A stretch of DNA of 64,000 nt from Gemmatimonadota bacterium (GCA_030827315.1 JAURER010000012.1:18350-82349); one strand, 5' to 3'; numbered from the stretch's first letter, positions 29,249-38,702 are shown. Translations and numbers: made by a program. The notes: generated by a model not told the origin, from the sequence alone.

Positions 29249-29325
29249 GGAATCGACGCTCCTGGCGTGATGGGTCCGGGATCGTGGCGCATTTCGGCTT
29301 GCCGAGTTCCCGTCGGACGAAACCA

Positions 29326-29355
29326 ATTGTAAAGAAGAAACATTTGGCAGAGCAA
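29326..29355 (-). promoter_or_regulatory. Promoter of the partner-switch genes and ksgA
   Basis: On the minus strand TTGCTC (29355-29350), an 18-base spacer and TACAAT (29331-29326), the latter with one mismatch to TATAAT. The site stands out in an A/T-rich island within a 150-base gap. The start would be near 29319, about 70 bases before the STAS gene. Confidence 0.55.
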
Positions 29356-29398
29356 GGAAGGTCGCCCGGCACCGGACCGCCCGACGGCCCGAAATGCG

Positions 29399-30421
29399 TC
29401 AGTCCGCCATGAGCGCGGTGATGCACGCGACGGACGTGATGTCCTCGACGGTCGCCCCCCGGGACAGGTCGTTGAAGGGGCGTCGCAGCCCCTGGAGGAT
29501 GGGCCCGAGGGCCACGGCGCCGCCCAGGTACTGGACGAGCTTGTACGAGACGTTCGCCGCGCCCAGGTCGGGAAACACCAGGATGTTGGCCCTTCCGCCC
29601 ACCGGCGACCCGGGCGCCTTGCGCTCGGAAACGCCCGGGTCGAGAGCGGCGTCGCCCTGGAGCTCTCCGTCGGCGGCCACCGTCGGCAACGCCCGGCGAA
29701 AGCGTTGGACGGCTTCCCGGACGAGCTCCACCGCCGGTCCGTCCGCGGAGCCCTTCGTGGAATACGACAGGAAGGCGACCCTCGGCTCGTCTCCGACGAT
29801 GCGTTCGCGGGACCGCGTCGCCGCCATCGCGATCTGGGCGAGCTGATCGGCGTCCGGCGCCGGTACGACGCCTGCATCCGTGAAGGTCAGCACCGCCGGA
29901 CCGTACCGATGGGTGCCGTCGAACACCATGTAGAACGAGGAGCTCAGCGTGGTCAAACCTGCCTGGAGGCCGACGGCCACCAGACCGGCGCGCACGACGT
30001 CCGCCGTCGTGCGCGCACACCCCGCGACGGCCCCGTCGGCGCGGCCGACTCCGACCATCCAACCGGCCTGCATGAGCGGGTCGCCGGCCCACGCCTCCAG
30101 CCGGTGCGGTGGATCGCCGCGTCCCGCCCTGCGCTCGGTGAGCCAGGCGAGCGTCCGTTCGACCACCACCGGGTCGAATGGGTCGACGATCTCGACGCCG
30201 TCGGGATCGCATCCCGCGCCGCGCAGGGCGGCGCTCACCGCGTCCGGATGGCCGATCACGAGCGGAACGCAGAGCCCGTCGCGAATGCAGTTCCGAACGG
30301 CGGCGGCCACGCGAGGTTCGGCGCCCTCCGGGAAGACCAGCGAGCGCGGCCGGGTCGCGGCCCGCGCGTGCAGAGCCTCGAGGAAGGTCCGGCCGGGCTC
30401 GCCGGCTCGGTCGAACGTCAC
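29399..30421 (-). CDS. pta: Phosphate acetyltransferase (phosphotransacetylase)
   Basis: 340 residues, the length of single-domain Pta enzymes. Typical segments: LVFPEGAEPRVAAAV near residue 28, GWMVGVGRADGAVAG, FLSYSTKGSADGPAVELV and NILVFPDLGAANVSYKLVQYLGG. It interconverts acetyl-CoA and acetyl phosphate. No acetate kinase gene is in the window. A phosphate butyryltransferase is the less likely alternative. The GTG at 30421 overlaps the coaD stop as GTGA; it is the last gene of the long overlapping chain starting at mutS2. Confidence 0.92.
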   Translation of the reverse strand: MTFDRAGEPGRTFLEALHARAATRPRSLVFPEGAEPRVAAAVRNCIRDGLCVPLVIGHPDAVSAALRGAGCDPDGVEIVDPFDPVVVERTLAWLTERRAGRGDPPHRLEAWAGDPLMQAGWMVGVGRADGAVAGCARTTADVVRAGLVAVGLQAGLTTLSSSFYMVFDGTHRYGPAVLTFTDAGVVPAPDADQLAQIAMAATRSRERIVGDEPRVAFLSYSTKGSADGPAVELVREAVQRFRRALPTVAADGELQGDAALDPGVSERKAPGSPVGGRANILVFPDLGAANVSYKLVQYLGGAVALGPILQGLRRPFNDLSRGATVEDITSVACITALMAD

Positions 30422-30918
30422 CCGTCCAGCTTCTGCCGCATCCGCTCGAAGACGGAGGGCGAGACGAAGGAGGACACGTCGCCACCCAGCTTCGCGACCT
30501 CGCGCACGAGGGACGACGAGATGAACGAGTTGCTGACCTCGGGCACCAGGAAGATCGTCTCGGCGTCGGACCAGAGCTCCTGGTTCATCTGCGCCATCTG
30601 GAGCTCGTACTCGAAGTCGGAGATGGCCCGCAGCCCGCGAACGATGAGCGTGGCCCCCTGGTCGCGGGCGAAGTCGACGAGAAGCCCCTCGAACGACATC
30701 GGTACGATCCGCTCCTCGTCGCGGAACACTTCGCGAATCAGCTCCACGCGCTCCTCGACCGTGAACAGGCCTCGCTTCACGTGCGTGCTGGTGGACGCGA
30801 CGGCGACGATGACGCGGTCGGCGACCCGAAGGCCCCGGCGCACGATGTCTTCATGCCCACGGGTGATGGGGTCGAATGAGCCCGGGTACAGGGCGACGAT
30901 GGGATCGGGTCTCCTCAT
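30418..30918 (-). CDS. coaD: Pantetheine-phosphate adenylyltransferase
   Basis: 166 residues. The nucleotidyltransferase motif YPGSFDPITRGHEDIVRR is at residues 11-28 and the C-terminal FISSSLVREVAKLGGDVS motif binds ATP and substrate. It makes dephospho-CoA from 4'-phosphopantetheine in coenzyme A synthesis. The ATG at 30918 overlaps the rsmD stop (ATGA). rsmD-coaD is one of the most conserved bacterial gene pairs. Confidence 0.97.
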   Translation of the reverse strand: MRRPDPIVALYPGSFDPITRGHEDIVRRGLRVADRVIVAVASTSTHVKRGLFTVEERVELIREVFRDEERIVPMSFEGLLVDFARDQGATLIVRGLRAISDFEYELQMAQMNQELWSDAETIFLVPEVSNSFISSSLVREVAKLGGDVSSFVSPSVFERMRQKLDG

Positions 30919-31439
30919 GGGTCCGCCTCGAGGGTCGTGAGCGCGGTGTCGCCGTAGCGGCGTGTCTTCGCGTCGGCTGGAACGGGGAGTTCCTCGCGGG
31001 AAGGATGCTCCAACCAGAGTTCGCGCGCAAACGGCGCGTCCAGGAAGAGCTCCACGAGCCGTCGCGCGTCGCCGGTGGCATACGGAGGATCGGCCAGCGC
31101 CACGTCTGCGGGCCGGTCGAGCCGGCGCAGGAACCGGAAGACGTCATCGCCGACGATCGTGCACTCAGGTCCCGCTTCGAGCAGCTCCACGTTGGACCGG
31201 ATGACCGAGAGAGATCCGCGCGCGCGCTCGACCAGCGTCACGTGGGCCGCCCCCCGACTCAGCGCCTCGAGTCCGAGCGCGCCCGAGCCTGCGAAGAGGT
31301 CGAGTACGTCGGCGCCGACCACCTTCGCGCCGAGGGCAGACATCCACGCCTCGCGGACGCGGTCCGTGGTCGGGCGTACGTCCCGACCCTTGAGAGGCTT
31401 CAGGCGATGCCCCTTCCAGCGGCCCGCGATGATCCTCAC
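30915..31439 (-). CDS. rsmD: 16S rRNA (guanine-966-N2) methyltransferase RsmD
   Basis: 174 residues from the GTG at 31439, which overlaps the recJ stop as GTGA. It begins with RIIAGRWKGHRLKPLKG, typical of RsmD, has DLFAGSGALGLEALSRGA for SAM binding, and the catalytic LADPPYATG. It methylates a guanine in the small-subunit rRNA near the P site. The open frame continues upstream only as a mirror of recJ. Confidence 0.95.
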   Translation of the reverse strand: MRIIAGRWKGHRLKPLKGRDVRPTTDRVREAWMSALGAKVVGADVLDLFAGSGALGLEALSRGAAHVTLVERARGSLSVIRSNVELLEAGPECTIVGDDVFRFLRRLDRPADVALADPPYATGDARRLVELFLDAPFARELWLEHPSREELPVPADAKTRRYGDTALTTLEADP

Positions 31440-33202
31440 GGCGCCACACCCGCCTCCCCCGCGCGACGCAGGTCGACGAGCCGCGCCTGGGCCCGAACGC
31501 TGCCGCGCCACTCGTTCTTCTCGAGACGGAAGAGCGCGTCCCACGGGCCCTCGCGGACGGCCTCCGGAGGAAAGCGGTCCGCCAGTCCGAAGCCGATAGC
31601 CTCGACGCGGGTCCCCGAGCTCGCGAGCCGCACCTTGAGGTGCCCGGACCCGACCACCCGCGCATTCTCCAGGCGAACCGAACGGACCCGCAGGAGCGGA
31701 CCGGGGTTGCCGATCCCGTGCGGCCCGAGATACCCGAACCAGTGTGCCAACTGCGTGTCGACGTCGCCCAGCGAGACGTCGAGATCCGGACGGAGTACCG
31801 GTCGGAGTTCCTCGCCCCCCAGTCGCGCGCGCGCCTCGGCGTTGAACGCCTCGCGAAACGCCGGAAGGGCGTCGGCTCGGATGTCCATGCCGGCGGCCTG
31901 ACGGTGGCCGCCGAACCGGTCCAGATGCGTCGCGCACGCGGCGATCGCGTCGTAGAGGTGGAAGCCGTGGATCGAACGCGCGCTCCCGCGGCCCTTCCCG
32001 TTGTCGAGGGCAACCAGCACGACGGGGCGGTGGACGAGCTCGGCCACGTTCGACGCGACGATGCCGATGACGCCCGGGTGCCACCCCTCTCCTTCGATGA
32101 CCAGTCCGTAATCTCGCGCCGGGTCGAAGGTCGCCTCCAGGCGCTCCACGACTTCATCGAGCGTTCGGCGGTCTTCGGCCCGGCGCCGGGCGTTGAGATC
32201 GTCGAGCCGGCGCGCGAGTGCGACCGCCCGTTCCTCGTCGTCGGTGAGCAGGAGGTCGAGCGCGTCGGCCGAATCGCCCAGACGGCCCGCCGCGTTGATG
32301 CGCGGCGCCAGCTGGAATCCGACCTGGCCCGCGGTCACCGTGGCGGGATCCACGTCGGCGACCCGGAGCAGGGCCCGCAGCCCCGGCACGCCCGAATCGA
32401 CGAGGCGACGGAGCCCGTACTGGACGAGGACGCGGTTCTCGCCCGCCAGCGGTACCATGTCCGCGACCGTCGCGAGCGCGACCAGATCCAGGAGCGCGTG
32501 CAGCGGCTCGGGATCGGCGTCCATGACGTCGGCGACGAGCCCTGCCAGGCGCCACGCCAGCCCCGCGCCGCACAGTCCCTTGTCCGGAAAGGCGCAGTCG
32601 GGGCGGTTCGGATTCACCACGGCGACTGCACTCGGCAACGTATCCGCCACCGTGTGGTGATCGGTGACGATCACGTCGATGCCCTCACGTGCCGCGGCGG
32701 AGACCGTTTCGTGGGCCACGATGCCGCAGTCGACCGTGACCACGAGCGTGGCCCCTGCCTCGCGGGCCGCCGCCAGACCGGCCGCCGAGAAGTCGTAGCC
32801 GTCCCGCAGGCGGTGCGGCACGAATGCCTGCACGTCCCCACCCAGCTTCCGGAGCCAGCGCGTCAGGACGGCGGTCGCGCAGATCCCGTCCACGTCGTAG
32901 TCGCCGTGAACCAGAACCGTCTCACCCGCCCGGATGGCGCGTGCGATCCGCTCCGCCGCGGCAAGACCGCCCGCCAGGAGCGCGGCGTCGTTCAGGTGCT
33001 CAAGCCTCGGGCGCAGAAAGCGCTTCGCGACCTCCGGCTCGTGGTGCCCCCGGGAGACGAGCACGGAGCAGACCGGTCTCGGCAGCCGGAGCGCGGCCTC
33101 GAGCGCGCCGACGCGCGCCGGGTCGGGCTGTCCGGGCTCTTCCCAGCGGGGAGCCGGCGGGCGCACGCGGGCCTCGGCCCGCCCCGGCCCGGCGGCGCTC
33201 AC
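31436..33202 (-). CDS. recJ: Single-stranded-DNA-specific exonuclease RecJ
   Basis: 588 residues from the GTG at 33202 (GTGA overlap with the zinc-ribbon gene). DHH-domain motifs: HGDYDVDGICATAVL near residue 95, TVDCGIVA, VTDHHTV; then DHHA1 with GEGWHPGVIGIVASN and GGHRQAAGMDI. The OB-fold C-terminus carries LRVRSVRLENARVVGSGHLKV. It degrades single-stranded DNA 5' to 3' in recombination and mismatch repair. The N-terminal 40 residues are Pro/Arg-rich and poorly conserved-looking. Its neighbours mutS2 and dnaG also act on DNA. Confidence 0.95.
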   Translation of the reverse strand: MSAAGPGRAEARVRPPAPRWEEPGQPDPARVGALEAALRLPRPVCSVLVSRGHHEPEVAKRFLRPRLEHLNDAALLAGGLAAAERIARAIRAGETVLVHGDYDVDGICATAVLTRWLRKLGGDVQAFVPHRLRDGYDFSAAGLAAAREAGATLVVTVDCGIVAHETVSAAAREGIDVIVTDHHTVADTLPSAVAVVNPNRPDCAFPDKGLCGAGLAWRLAGLVADVMDADPEPLHALLDLVALATVADMVPLAGENRVLVQYGLRRLVDSGVPGLRALLRVADVDPATVTAGQVGFQLAPRINAAGRLGDSADALDLLLTDDEERAVALARRLDDLNARRRAEDRRTLDEVVERLEATFDPARDYGLVIEGEGWHPGVIGIVASNVAELVHRPVVLVALDNGKGRGSARSIHGFHLYDAIAACATHLDRFGGHRQAAGMDIRADALPAFREAFNAEARARLGGEELRPVLRPDLDVSLGDVDTQLAHWFGYLGPHGIGNPGPLLRVRSVRLENARVVGSGHLKVRLASSGTRVEAIGFGLADRFPPEAVREGPWDALFRLEKNEWRGSVRAQARLVDLRRAGEAGVAP

Positions 33203-34008
33203 TCCTCCTCGTCGCCCCCGTCGTCGTCGTCCGACGCAACCGCGACTTCCGTCACCGCGGTGCTCGCCTCCGCCGGAGCCGCATCCGCGGCACTCCCGGG
33301 CTCGGGTGCGGCCAGGATCACGCCGCACGCCTCGCAACGGATGAGCGACTGTCCGTGCCGGACCTCGTTCTGGTGCTGCAGGGGCACGATGCCGAAGCAG
33401 TTTCCGCACGCACCGTCCTCGGTGAGCTCGGCGACCGCGGCACGACGTCCTCCTCCGCGGATCGCGTTGTAGATGCGCAGCTCGTCCGGGTTCATTCCCT
33501 GGGCGAAGACGGAGCGCTCGCCCTCGAGGCGCTCGAGCTCGCTCCTGGCGTCCGCGCGCTCGGCGATGAGCGCCTCACGCCGTGGCTCCAGCACGCGAAG
33601 CGCCTCGGCATGGGCCTCCTCGAGTTCGCCGAGCCGCTGCTCGGCCTTGCCCAGCTGATCGATGAGACCGAGCGCTTCCTGCTCGTCGTTCTGCAGCGAT
33701 CGCCGCACCATGTCGAGCTCCGCGCTGACGGCGGCCTCCTCGCGCAGATTGCGAACGGATCCGAGACGCTCCTCCAGCCGCCGGAGGCGGTCGCGTCGAT
33801 CCACGGTCGACGACTCCAGGCGGCGTTCCTCGAGCTTCATCTCCTTGAGACGGTTTCGCGTCGTGTTCAGCTCGCCCTCGAGAACGAGCGCGGGCTCCTC
33901 GACTTCCTCGAAGCGCGGGTCGAATTCCGCGATCCGCTGACGCGCCTCGTGAATGCGTGAGTCGAGCTTCTGGAGTTCCTTCAGGGCCGTCCGGTGCTGC
34001 TGCGTCAT
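33199..34008 (-). CDS. Coiled-coil protein with C4-type zinc ribbon
   Basis: 269 residues. Residues about 5-175 are a long coiled coil with dense Glu/Arg/Leu heptads (for example LKEMKLEERRLESSTVDRRD). The C-terminal zinc ribbon has CGNCFG near residue 202 and CEACG near 228, four Cys in all. The last 35 residues are acidic and end in DDDDGGDEEE. This coiled-coil plus C4 ribbon layout is widespread in bacteria; members are thought to bind nucleic acid or act with division and RNA factors, but no function can be given here. Four-base overlaps join it to dnaG and recJ. Confidence 0.88.
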   Translation of the reverse strand: MTQQHRTALKELQKLDSRIHEARQRIAEFDPRFEEVEEPALVLEGELNTTRNRLKEMKLEERRLESSTVDRRDRLRRLEERLGSVRNLREEAAVSAELDMVRRSLQNDEQEALGLIDQLGKAEQRLGELEEAHAEALRVLEPRREALIAERADARSELERLEGERSVFAQGMNPDELRIYNAIRGGGRRAAVAELTEDGACGNCFGIVPLQHQNEVRHGQSLIRCEACGVILAAPEPGSAADAAPAEASTAVTEVAVASDDDDGGDEEE

Positions 34009-35816
34009 CTGTCAGACTCGTTCGGGTTTTGATCGACCGGTACGCCTCGTCGCGGCGCCCAGTAGGTGGGGTCCAGCTCCCGGAGCTCCGCCGCCAGTCT
34101 GGCCTTGGCGGTCACCAGCCCGAGCTTCTCCCCCTCGTCCGCCGCGGCCTCGATGTTCCGCTGCACTTCCTGCACGCGCCGACGGAGCGCCAGGACACGG
34201 AGGCGGTTCACCGAGTTCGTGAAGATTTCCAGCCCGTGCTTGAGGTCCTCCGGATCGGCGAGGAACTCGTCGAAGCGCTGGGCGGCGACGGGGTCCATGG
34301 ACGAGGGAGGGACACGCAACTCGGGGTCTTCGAGAAGCGCCACAAAGATGGCCCGGTGGTACGGATCTTCAAAGTCCTCGGGCGACACGAGCTCCGCGGC
34401 CCTCTCCACCCACTCCACTCCGCGCACCATGACTTTGAGGAGCTGACGCTCCGCGCCCATCTTGTGGATCCCGGACCGGGCGGACCGCCGCGGCGGGGCC
34501 GGACGCCCGACGGGCTGCCGCGCGGGCTCACCCCGCCGGGCCCGCGTGATTTCACCTTCCAGGGTCTCACGACGTACCCCGGTGACTTCTGCGACGCGCG
34601 AGACGTAGATGTCGTGCAGGGCAGGATCCCGGGCCGCACGGAGCGTGGGCAGCAGCCGGTCGACCGCGGAACGCCTTCGCTCGATCGACTCGAAGAAGTG
34701 CCTCTGCTCGAGGATCTGGATCTTCCTCTCGAGGACGTCGACGGCGTCGTCGATGAGCGCCGAGAGTGCCGCAGGCCCCTGCTTTCGCACCAGGGTGTCG
34801 GGGTCCTCGCCGGCGGGGAAGGTGACGACCGCCGGGTGCATCCCCTCCTCGAGCAGGACGTCGCCGGCCCTGAATGTCGCCTTCAGCCCCGCCGCGTCGG
34901 AGTCGAAGAGGAGGAATACGCGGTTGCAGTAGCGTGACAGCAGGCGAGCCTGCTCGGGGGTGAGCGCCGTGCCGAGGGGCGCGACGGCGTGCTCGAAGCC
35001 CTCCGCCGCGAGCGAGACCACGTCCATGTACCCCTCGACCACGAGGGCCGACTCCTCGCGACGGATGGCGTTCTTGGCCCAGGACAGGCCGTACAGCGTC
35101 TGTCCCTTGTGATAGATGGGCGTCTCCGGCGAGTTGAGGTACTTCGGGCCCTCGCCCTCCAGGATCCGCCCGCCGAACGCGACCACCTTGCCGCCCAGAT
35201 CCATGATCGGAAAGGTGATCCGACCGCGGAAGCCGTCGTACGGCTCGCGGCTTCGCTCGCTCTGCTTGAGCAGCCCGAGCTCGAGCATCCGGTCCTCGTC
35301 GAAGCCGTGCTTGACGGCGGTCTCGCGGAACCGGCGCCACTCGTCGGGAGCCCATCCGACGCCGAAGCGCTCGGCTACCTCCATGGAGATCCCGCGCCCC
35401 TGCAGGTACGCACGGGCCTTCGCCCCCTCCGTCTCGTCGAGGAGCTGCTCGCGGAACCAGGACTGCGCGAAGGCCGTGAGCTCGTAAAAGGGGCGGTTCG
35501 GATCCTCCTCCTCCGTCGTCCTGCGCACCTCGCGGATCTCCACCCCGGCACGGCCACCCACGTACCGGACCGCCTCGATGAAGTCCATGCCCAGCCGTTC
35601 CATGACGAAGCTGAAGACGTCACCGGACTTCCCGCACCCGAAGCACTTGTAGAAGCCCTTGTCGGGCGCCACATAGAAGCTCGGTGTGCGCTCTTCGTGG
35701 AACGGGCAGTTGGCCTTGTATTCGCGCCCGGCCTTCTTGAGCGACACCATCTCGCCGATGATGTCCACGATGTCCGCGCGGGTGCGGACCTCGTCGATGA
35801 CGTCGTCGGGGATCAT
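34005..35816 (-). CDS. dnaG: DNA primase
   Basis: 603 residues. The CHC2 zinc finger lies at about residues 38-70 (CPFHEERTPSFYV then CFGCGKSGD). The catalytic core has the TOPRIM motifs VVEGYMDVVSLA and LLFDSDAAGLKA. A C-terminal helical domain follows for helicase binding. It makes the RNA primers for lagging-strand synthesis. The usual primase neighbour rpoD is not next to it. The ATG at 35816 overlaps the mutS2 stop and its own stop overlaps the zinc-ribbon gene. Confidence 0.97.
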   Translation of the reverse strand: MIPDDVIDEVRTRADIVDIIGEMVSLKKAGREYKANCPFHEERTPSFYVAPDKGFYKCFGCGKSGDVFSFVMERLGMDFIEAVRYVGGRAGVEIREVRRTTEEEDPNRPFYELTAFAQSWFREQLLDETEGAKARAYLQGRGISMEVAERFGVGWAPDEWRRFRETAVKHGFDEDRMLELGLLKQSERSREPYDGFRGRITFPIMDLGGKVVAFGGRILEGEGPKYLNSPETPIYHKGQTLYGLSWAKNAIRREESALVVEGYMDVVSLAAEGFEHAVAPLGTALTPEQARLLSRYCNRVFLLFDSDAAGLKATFRAGDVLLEEGMHPAVVTFPAGEDPDTLVRKQGPAALSALIDDAVDVLERKIQILEQRHFFESIERRRSAVDRLLPTLRAARDPALHDIYVSRVAEVTGVRRETLEGEITRARRGEPARQPVGRPAPPRRSARSGIHKMGAERQLLKVMVRGVEWVERAAELVSPEDFEDPYHRAIFVALLEDPELRVPPSSMDPVAAQRFDEFLADPEDLKHGLEIFTNSVNRLRVLALRRRVQEVQRNIEAAADEGEKLGLVTAKARLAAELRELDPTYWAPRRGVPVDQNPNESDR

Positions 35817-38203
35817 GCAGCGCCTCCGAACACGGCGACCGTCACACCGGCTCCACCTTCGGTCGGCCCGCCCATGCGATGCGTACGCACGCGCCCGTCC
35901 TCCGCCAGGATCTCGGTGACCCGTCGGCGCAGGGCGCCGGTCCCCTTCCCGTGAATGATCCTCAGTTCGGCGAGATCCTCGAACACCGCAGCGTCGAGCG
36001 CGCGTTCCAGCTCGAGCTCCATCTCGTCGACTCTCATTCCGCGCAGGTCCACCTCGAGGCGCACCTGCTCGTCCCTGGGGGGCCCCTTCCAGCCGCCGCC
36101 TCGCCGTGCCTCGCTCTCGGCCGCGACCTCGAACGGTTCGAGATCCGTCACGGGTACCTCGATGCGGAGCGCCCCGACCTCCACGGTGGCCCTGTCCCCC
36201 CGCAGCTCGGCCACGCGGCCCCGCGCTCCGGTGTCGCGGACGCGCACGGAGCCTCCCGGCTCGATCGTCCGGACGGTCGCCCGGGATCCGAGCGTCGGAC
36301 GCAGCGTGCCCGACCGGTCGGCGTCCCGGTGGCGTCCCGCCGCCCTCTCGACCTTTCGCCGGGCTTCCCGGGCGGCGGTCTCGACGTCCTCGCCCTCCAA
36401 CACCGCCGCGCGCATCGCGTCGATCGCGTCCTCGACCTCGGCCCGCGCCTCGAGCAGCAGTCTGCGCGCGTCGGCCCTCGCGCGACCCTCGGAGGTGCGC
36501 TCGGCCTCCTCGAGCGTGTGCGCGCGACGCTCCACGTCCGTGCGCTGGCGCTCGGTGCGCGCCCGCTCCGCGTCGAGTTCGTGCAGGAGCCTCTCGACTT
36601 CGCTCTCCCGCGCCTCGAGACGCTCGAGGAGATCCTCGATCCCGGCGGCGCCCTGGTCCCTGTACCCGTCGGCCCGGTCGAGGACGTGCCCGGGAAAGCC
36701 GAGGCGGCGGGCGATGGCGAGCCCGTAGCTGCGCCCGGGAAGACCTTTCACCAGGCGGTACGTGGGCTCCATGCGCGCGCCGTCGAACTGCAGGGATGCG
36801 TTCACGATGCCACTGCCCGGCGTGTCGAGCTGCTTGAGCTCGCCGAGGTGGGACGACGCGATCGTCGTGGCGCCCCGCGCCACGAGTTCTTCCAGAACGG
36901 CGCGGGCCAGCGCGGCGCCTTCCGCCGGGTCCGTTCCGGTACCCATCTCGTCGATGAGAACGAGCGAGCCGCCGTCCGCCGCGGCCACGAGGTCGGACAG
37001 GATGGCGAGGTGCGCCGAAAAGGTGGACAGGCTCCGCGCGATCGACTGTTCGTCGCCGATGTCCGCGAAAAAGCTCCGGAAGACCGGCAGCCGGGTTCCC
37101 GGCCCGACCGGAGGGGCCACGCCGCTCTGCGCCAGCGCCGCGATCAGCCCCGTCGCCTTGAGAAAGACGCTCTTGCCTCCGGTGTTCGGTCCCGAGACGA
37201 CAAGGCAGCGCTCGTCCGGTTCGAGCTCGAGGTCGTAGGGCACGACCGGACCCTCCCCGGACTCGAGCAGGAGCGGGTGACGGGCCTCTCGCAACGCCAT
37301 TCCCGCGGTCGTGTCGCGCACGATGGCCGGAACGGCGGCACCCCAGGCCAGGGCCGCGCGCGCCCGCGCGTGCAGGGCGTCGAAGTCCACGAGGGCATCG
37401 AACGCACCCGCGATCGCGTCACGTTCGGGGGCGAGGGCCTTCGTCGTCTCGGCGAGAACGCGTCGGATTTCCCTCGCCTCCTCGCGTTCGAGATCACGAA
37501 GGCGATTCATGGCCTCGATGGCGATCGGGGGTTCGACGTAGAGCGTCGCGCCGGTCTGGGACTCGTCGTGGACGATGCCGCCGACCTCGCCCTTCCCTTC
37601 CCGCCGGAGCGGCACCACGTACCGCCCGTCCCGGAGCGTGACCGACGCGTCCGCCACGACGAAACGCTCCGGGAGCGATCCGATGAACTTCTCGAGCATC
37701 CGCACGATGCGGGCGTGGGCTCCACGGAGCCGGTCCCGGATCTTCTTCAGTTCACCGGATGCGCTGCTGAGCACGTGGCCTTCCTCGTCCACGCACCGCT
37801 CGACGACCCCTTCGAGGGATCGGAGGTCGACGCACCGGTCCGCCACCGTGGCGAGCTCCGGGTACCCCCCTTCGTGCGCGCCGAGCTCGCGACCGAGCAG
37901 GCGAGACGACGCGAGAAGCCGGCCCAGGGCGTGGAGGTCGAGCGGCTCGAGCACCGCACCCTCGGCGCCCAGGTGGGCAAGCGCCGCGCGGACATCTGGG
38001 ATGGGTCCCGGAGCCCAGGAGGGAGCTGCCCCCACGAAGCGCATGACGGCGGACACGCGACCGAGCTCTCGGGCGATGGCGTCCGGGTCGGTGCGGGGCC
38101 GGAGCGAGCGGACGCGCGCCTGACCCGCCTGGCTCGACGCCCGGAGCGCGACACGCTCGAGGACGCGCTCGAACTCCAGGACCTCGAGCGCGTGATCGTT
38201 CAT
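35813..38203 (-). CDS. mutS2: Endonuclease MutS2
   Basis: 796 residues from the ATG at 38203. N-terminal core and lever regions are followed by the ATPase: Walker A SGPNTGGKSVFLKATG (about residue 325) and LVLIDEMGTGTDPAEGAAL. A long coiled coil (about 500-620) comes next. The C-terminal Smr domain has VDLRGMRVDEM and IIHGKGTGALR, the nuclease motifs. MutS2 acts against recombination intermediates or on collided ribosomes in different species. All key motifs are present. It is the first gene of the chain of four-base overlaps leading to pta. Confidence 0.96.
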   Translation of the reverse strand: MNDHALEVLEFERVLERVALRASSQAGQARVRSLRPRTDPDAIARELGRVSAVMRFVGAAPSWAPGPIPDVRAALAHLGAEGAVLEPLDLHALGRLLASSRLLGRELGAHEGGYPELATVADRCVDLRSLEGVVERCVDEEGHVLSSASGELKKIRDRLRGAHARIVRMLEKFIGSLPERFVVADASVTLRDGRYVVPLRREGKGEVGGIVHDESQTGATLYVEPPIAIEAMNRLRDLEREEAREIRRVLAETTKALAPERDAIAGAFDALVDFDALHARARAALAWGAAVPAIVRDTTAGMALREARHPLLLESGEGPVVPYDLELEPDERCLVVSGPNTGGKSVFLKATGLIAALAQSGVAPPVGPGTRLPVFRSFFADIGDEQSIARSLSTFSAHLAILSDLVAAADGGSLVLIDEMGTGTDPAEGAALARAVLEELVARGATTIASSHLGELKQLDTPGSGIVNASLQFDGARMEPTYRLVKGLPGRSYGLAIARRLGFPGHVLDRADGYRDQGAAGIEDLLERLEARESEVERLLHELDAERARTERQRTDVERRAHTLEEAERTSEGRARADARRLLLEARAEVEDAIDAMRAAVLEGEDVETAAREARRKVERAAGRHRDADRSGTLRPTLGSRATVRTIEPGGSVRVRDTGARGRVAELRGDRATVEVGALRIEVPVTDLEPFEVAAESEARRGGGWKGPPRDEQVRLEVDLRGMRVDEMELELERALDAAVFEDLAELRIIHGKGTGALRRRVTEILAEDGRVRTHRMGGPTEGGAGVTVAVFGGAA

Positions 38204-38213
38204 ATGCCGCAGG

Positions 38214-38669
38214 TCACCCGGCGAGCTCCTCACGCACGATCCGGTTCGCGTCCTTGCCGTCGTACCGCCCGCGGATGCGTGGCATCAGCTGCCCCATGAG
38301 CTGCCCCATCTGGTCCACGCCTGAGGCGACGATCTCACGCACGATGGCGCGCACCTCGTCCTCACCCATCGCCTCGGGAAGATATTCCTGGAGGACCGTC
38401 GCCTGGGCCTCCTCCTGCTCGGCGAGCTCCGGCCTACCCGCGCTCCTGAACTGGTCCGCCGCGTCCCTGCGCTGCTTGATCATGCGTGTGAGCACGAGCA
38501 CCACCGCCTCGTCGTCGAGCGCCCCCACCGGCGGTTCGAGCTCCTTGTTGCGGATGTCGGAGAGGGCAGTCGAAATCACCAGCGTCCGGAACTTGTCGCG
38601 ATCCTTGCGCGCGGCGTTCAGATCGGCCTGGAGACGGCTCTTGAGTTCGCTGGCCACGGGAGTGCGCAC
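38214..38669 (-). CDS. GatB/YqeY domain protein
   Basis: 151 residues from a GTG at 38669; a second GTG at 38657 fits family N-termini as well (ASELKSRLQADLNAARK). The family pattern is clear: FRTLVISTALSDIRNKELE, VLTRMIKQRRDAADQF, EYLPEAMGEDEVRAIV and the Met-rich LMGQLMPRIRGRYDG. It resembles the tail domain of GatB that binds tRNA, but the stand-alone protein has no agreed function. It lies 10 bases before mutS2 and has a promoter with a dyad at 38703-38731. Confidence 0.92.
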   Translation of the reverse strand: MRTPVASELKSRLQADLNAARKDRDKFRTLVISTALSDIRNKELEPPVGALDDEAVVLVLTRMIKQRRDAADQFRSAGRPELAEQEEAQATVLQEYLPEAMGEDEVRAIVREIVASGVDQMGQLMGQLMPRIRGRYDGKDANRIVREELAG

Positions 38670-38702
38670 CTGAGAGTTTCGGGTCTCGTTCGGGGGATGG
38701 GG

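Noticed and set aside
33203..33409. N-terminal extension of recJ
   Set aside because: It is only the mirror of the zinc-ribbon gene's acidic tail; a GTG overlapping that gene's stop gives a normal RecJ.
35879..38299. An 806-codon plus-strand frame opposite mutS2
   Set aside because: Mirror of mutS2; low-complexity Arg/Gly/Leu composition and no motif.
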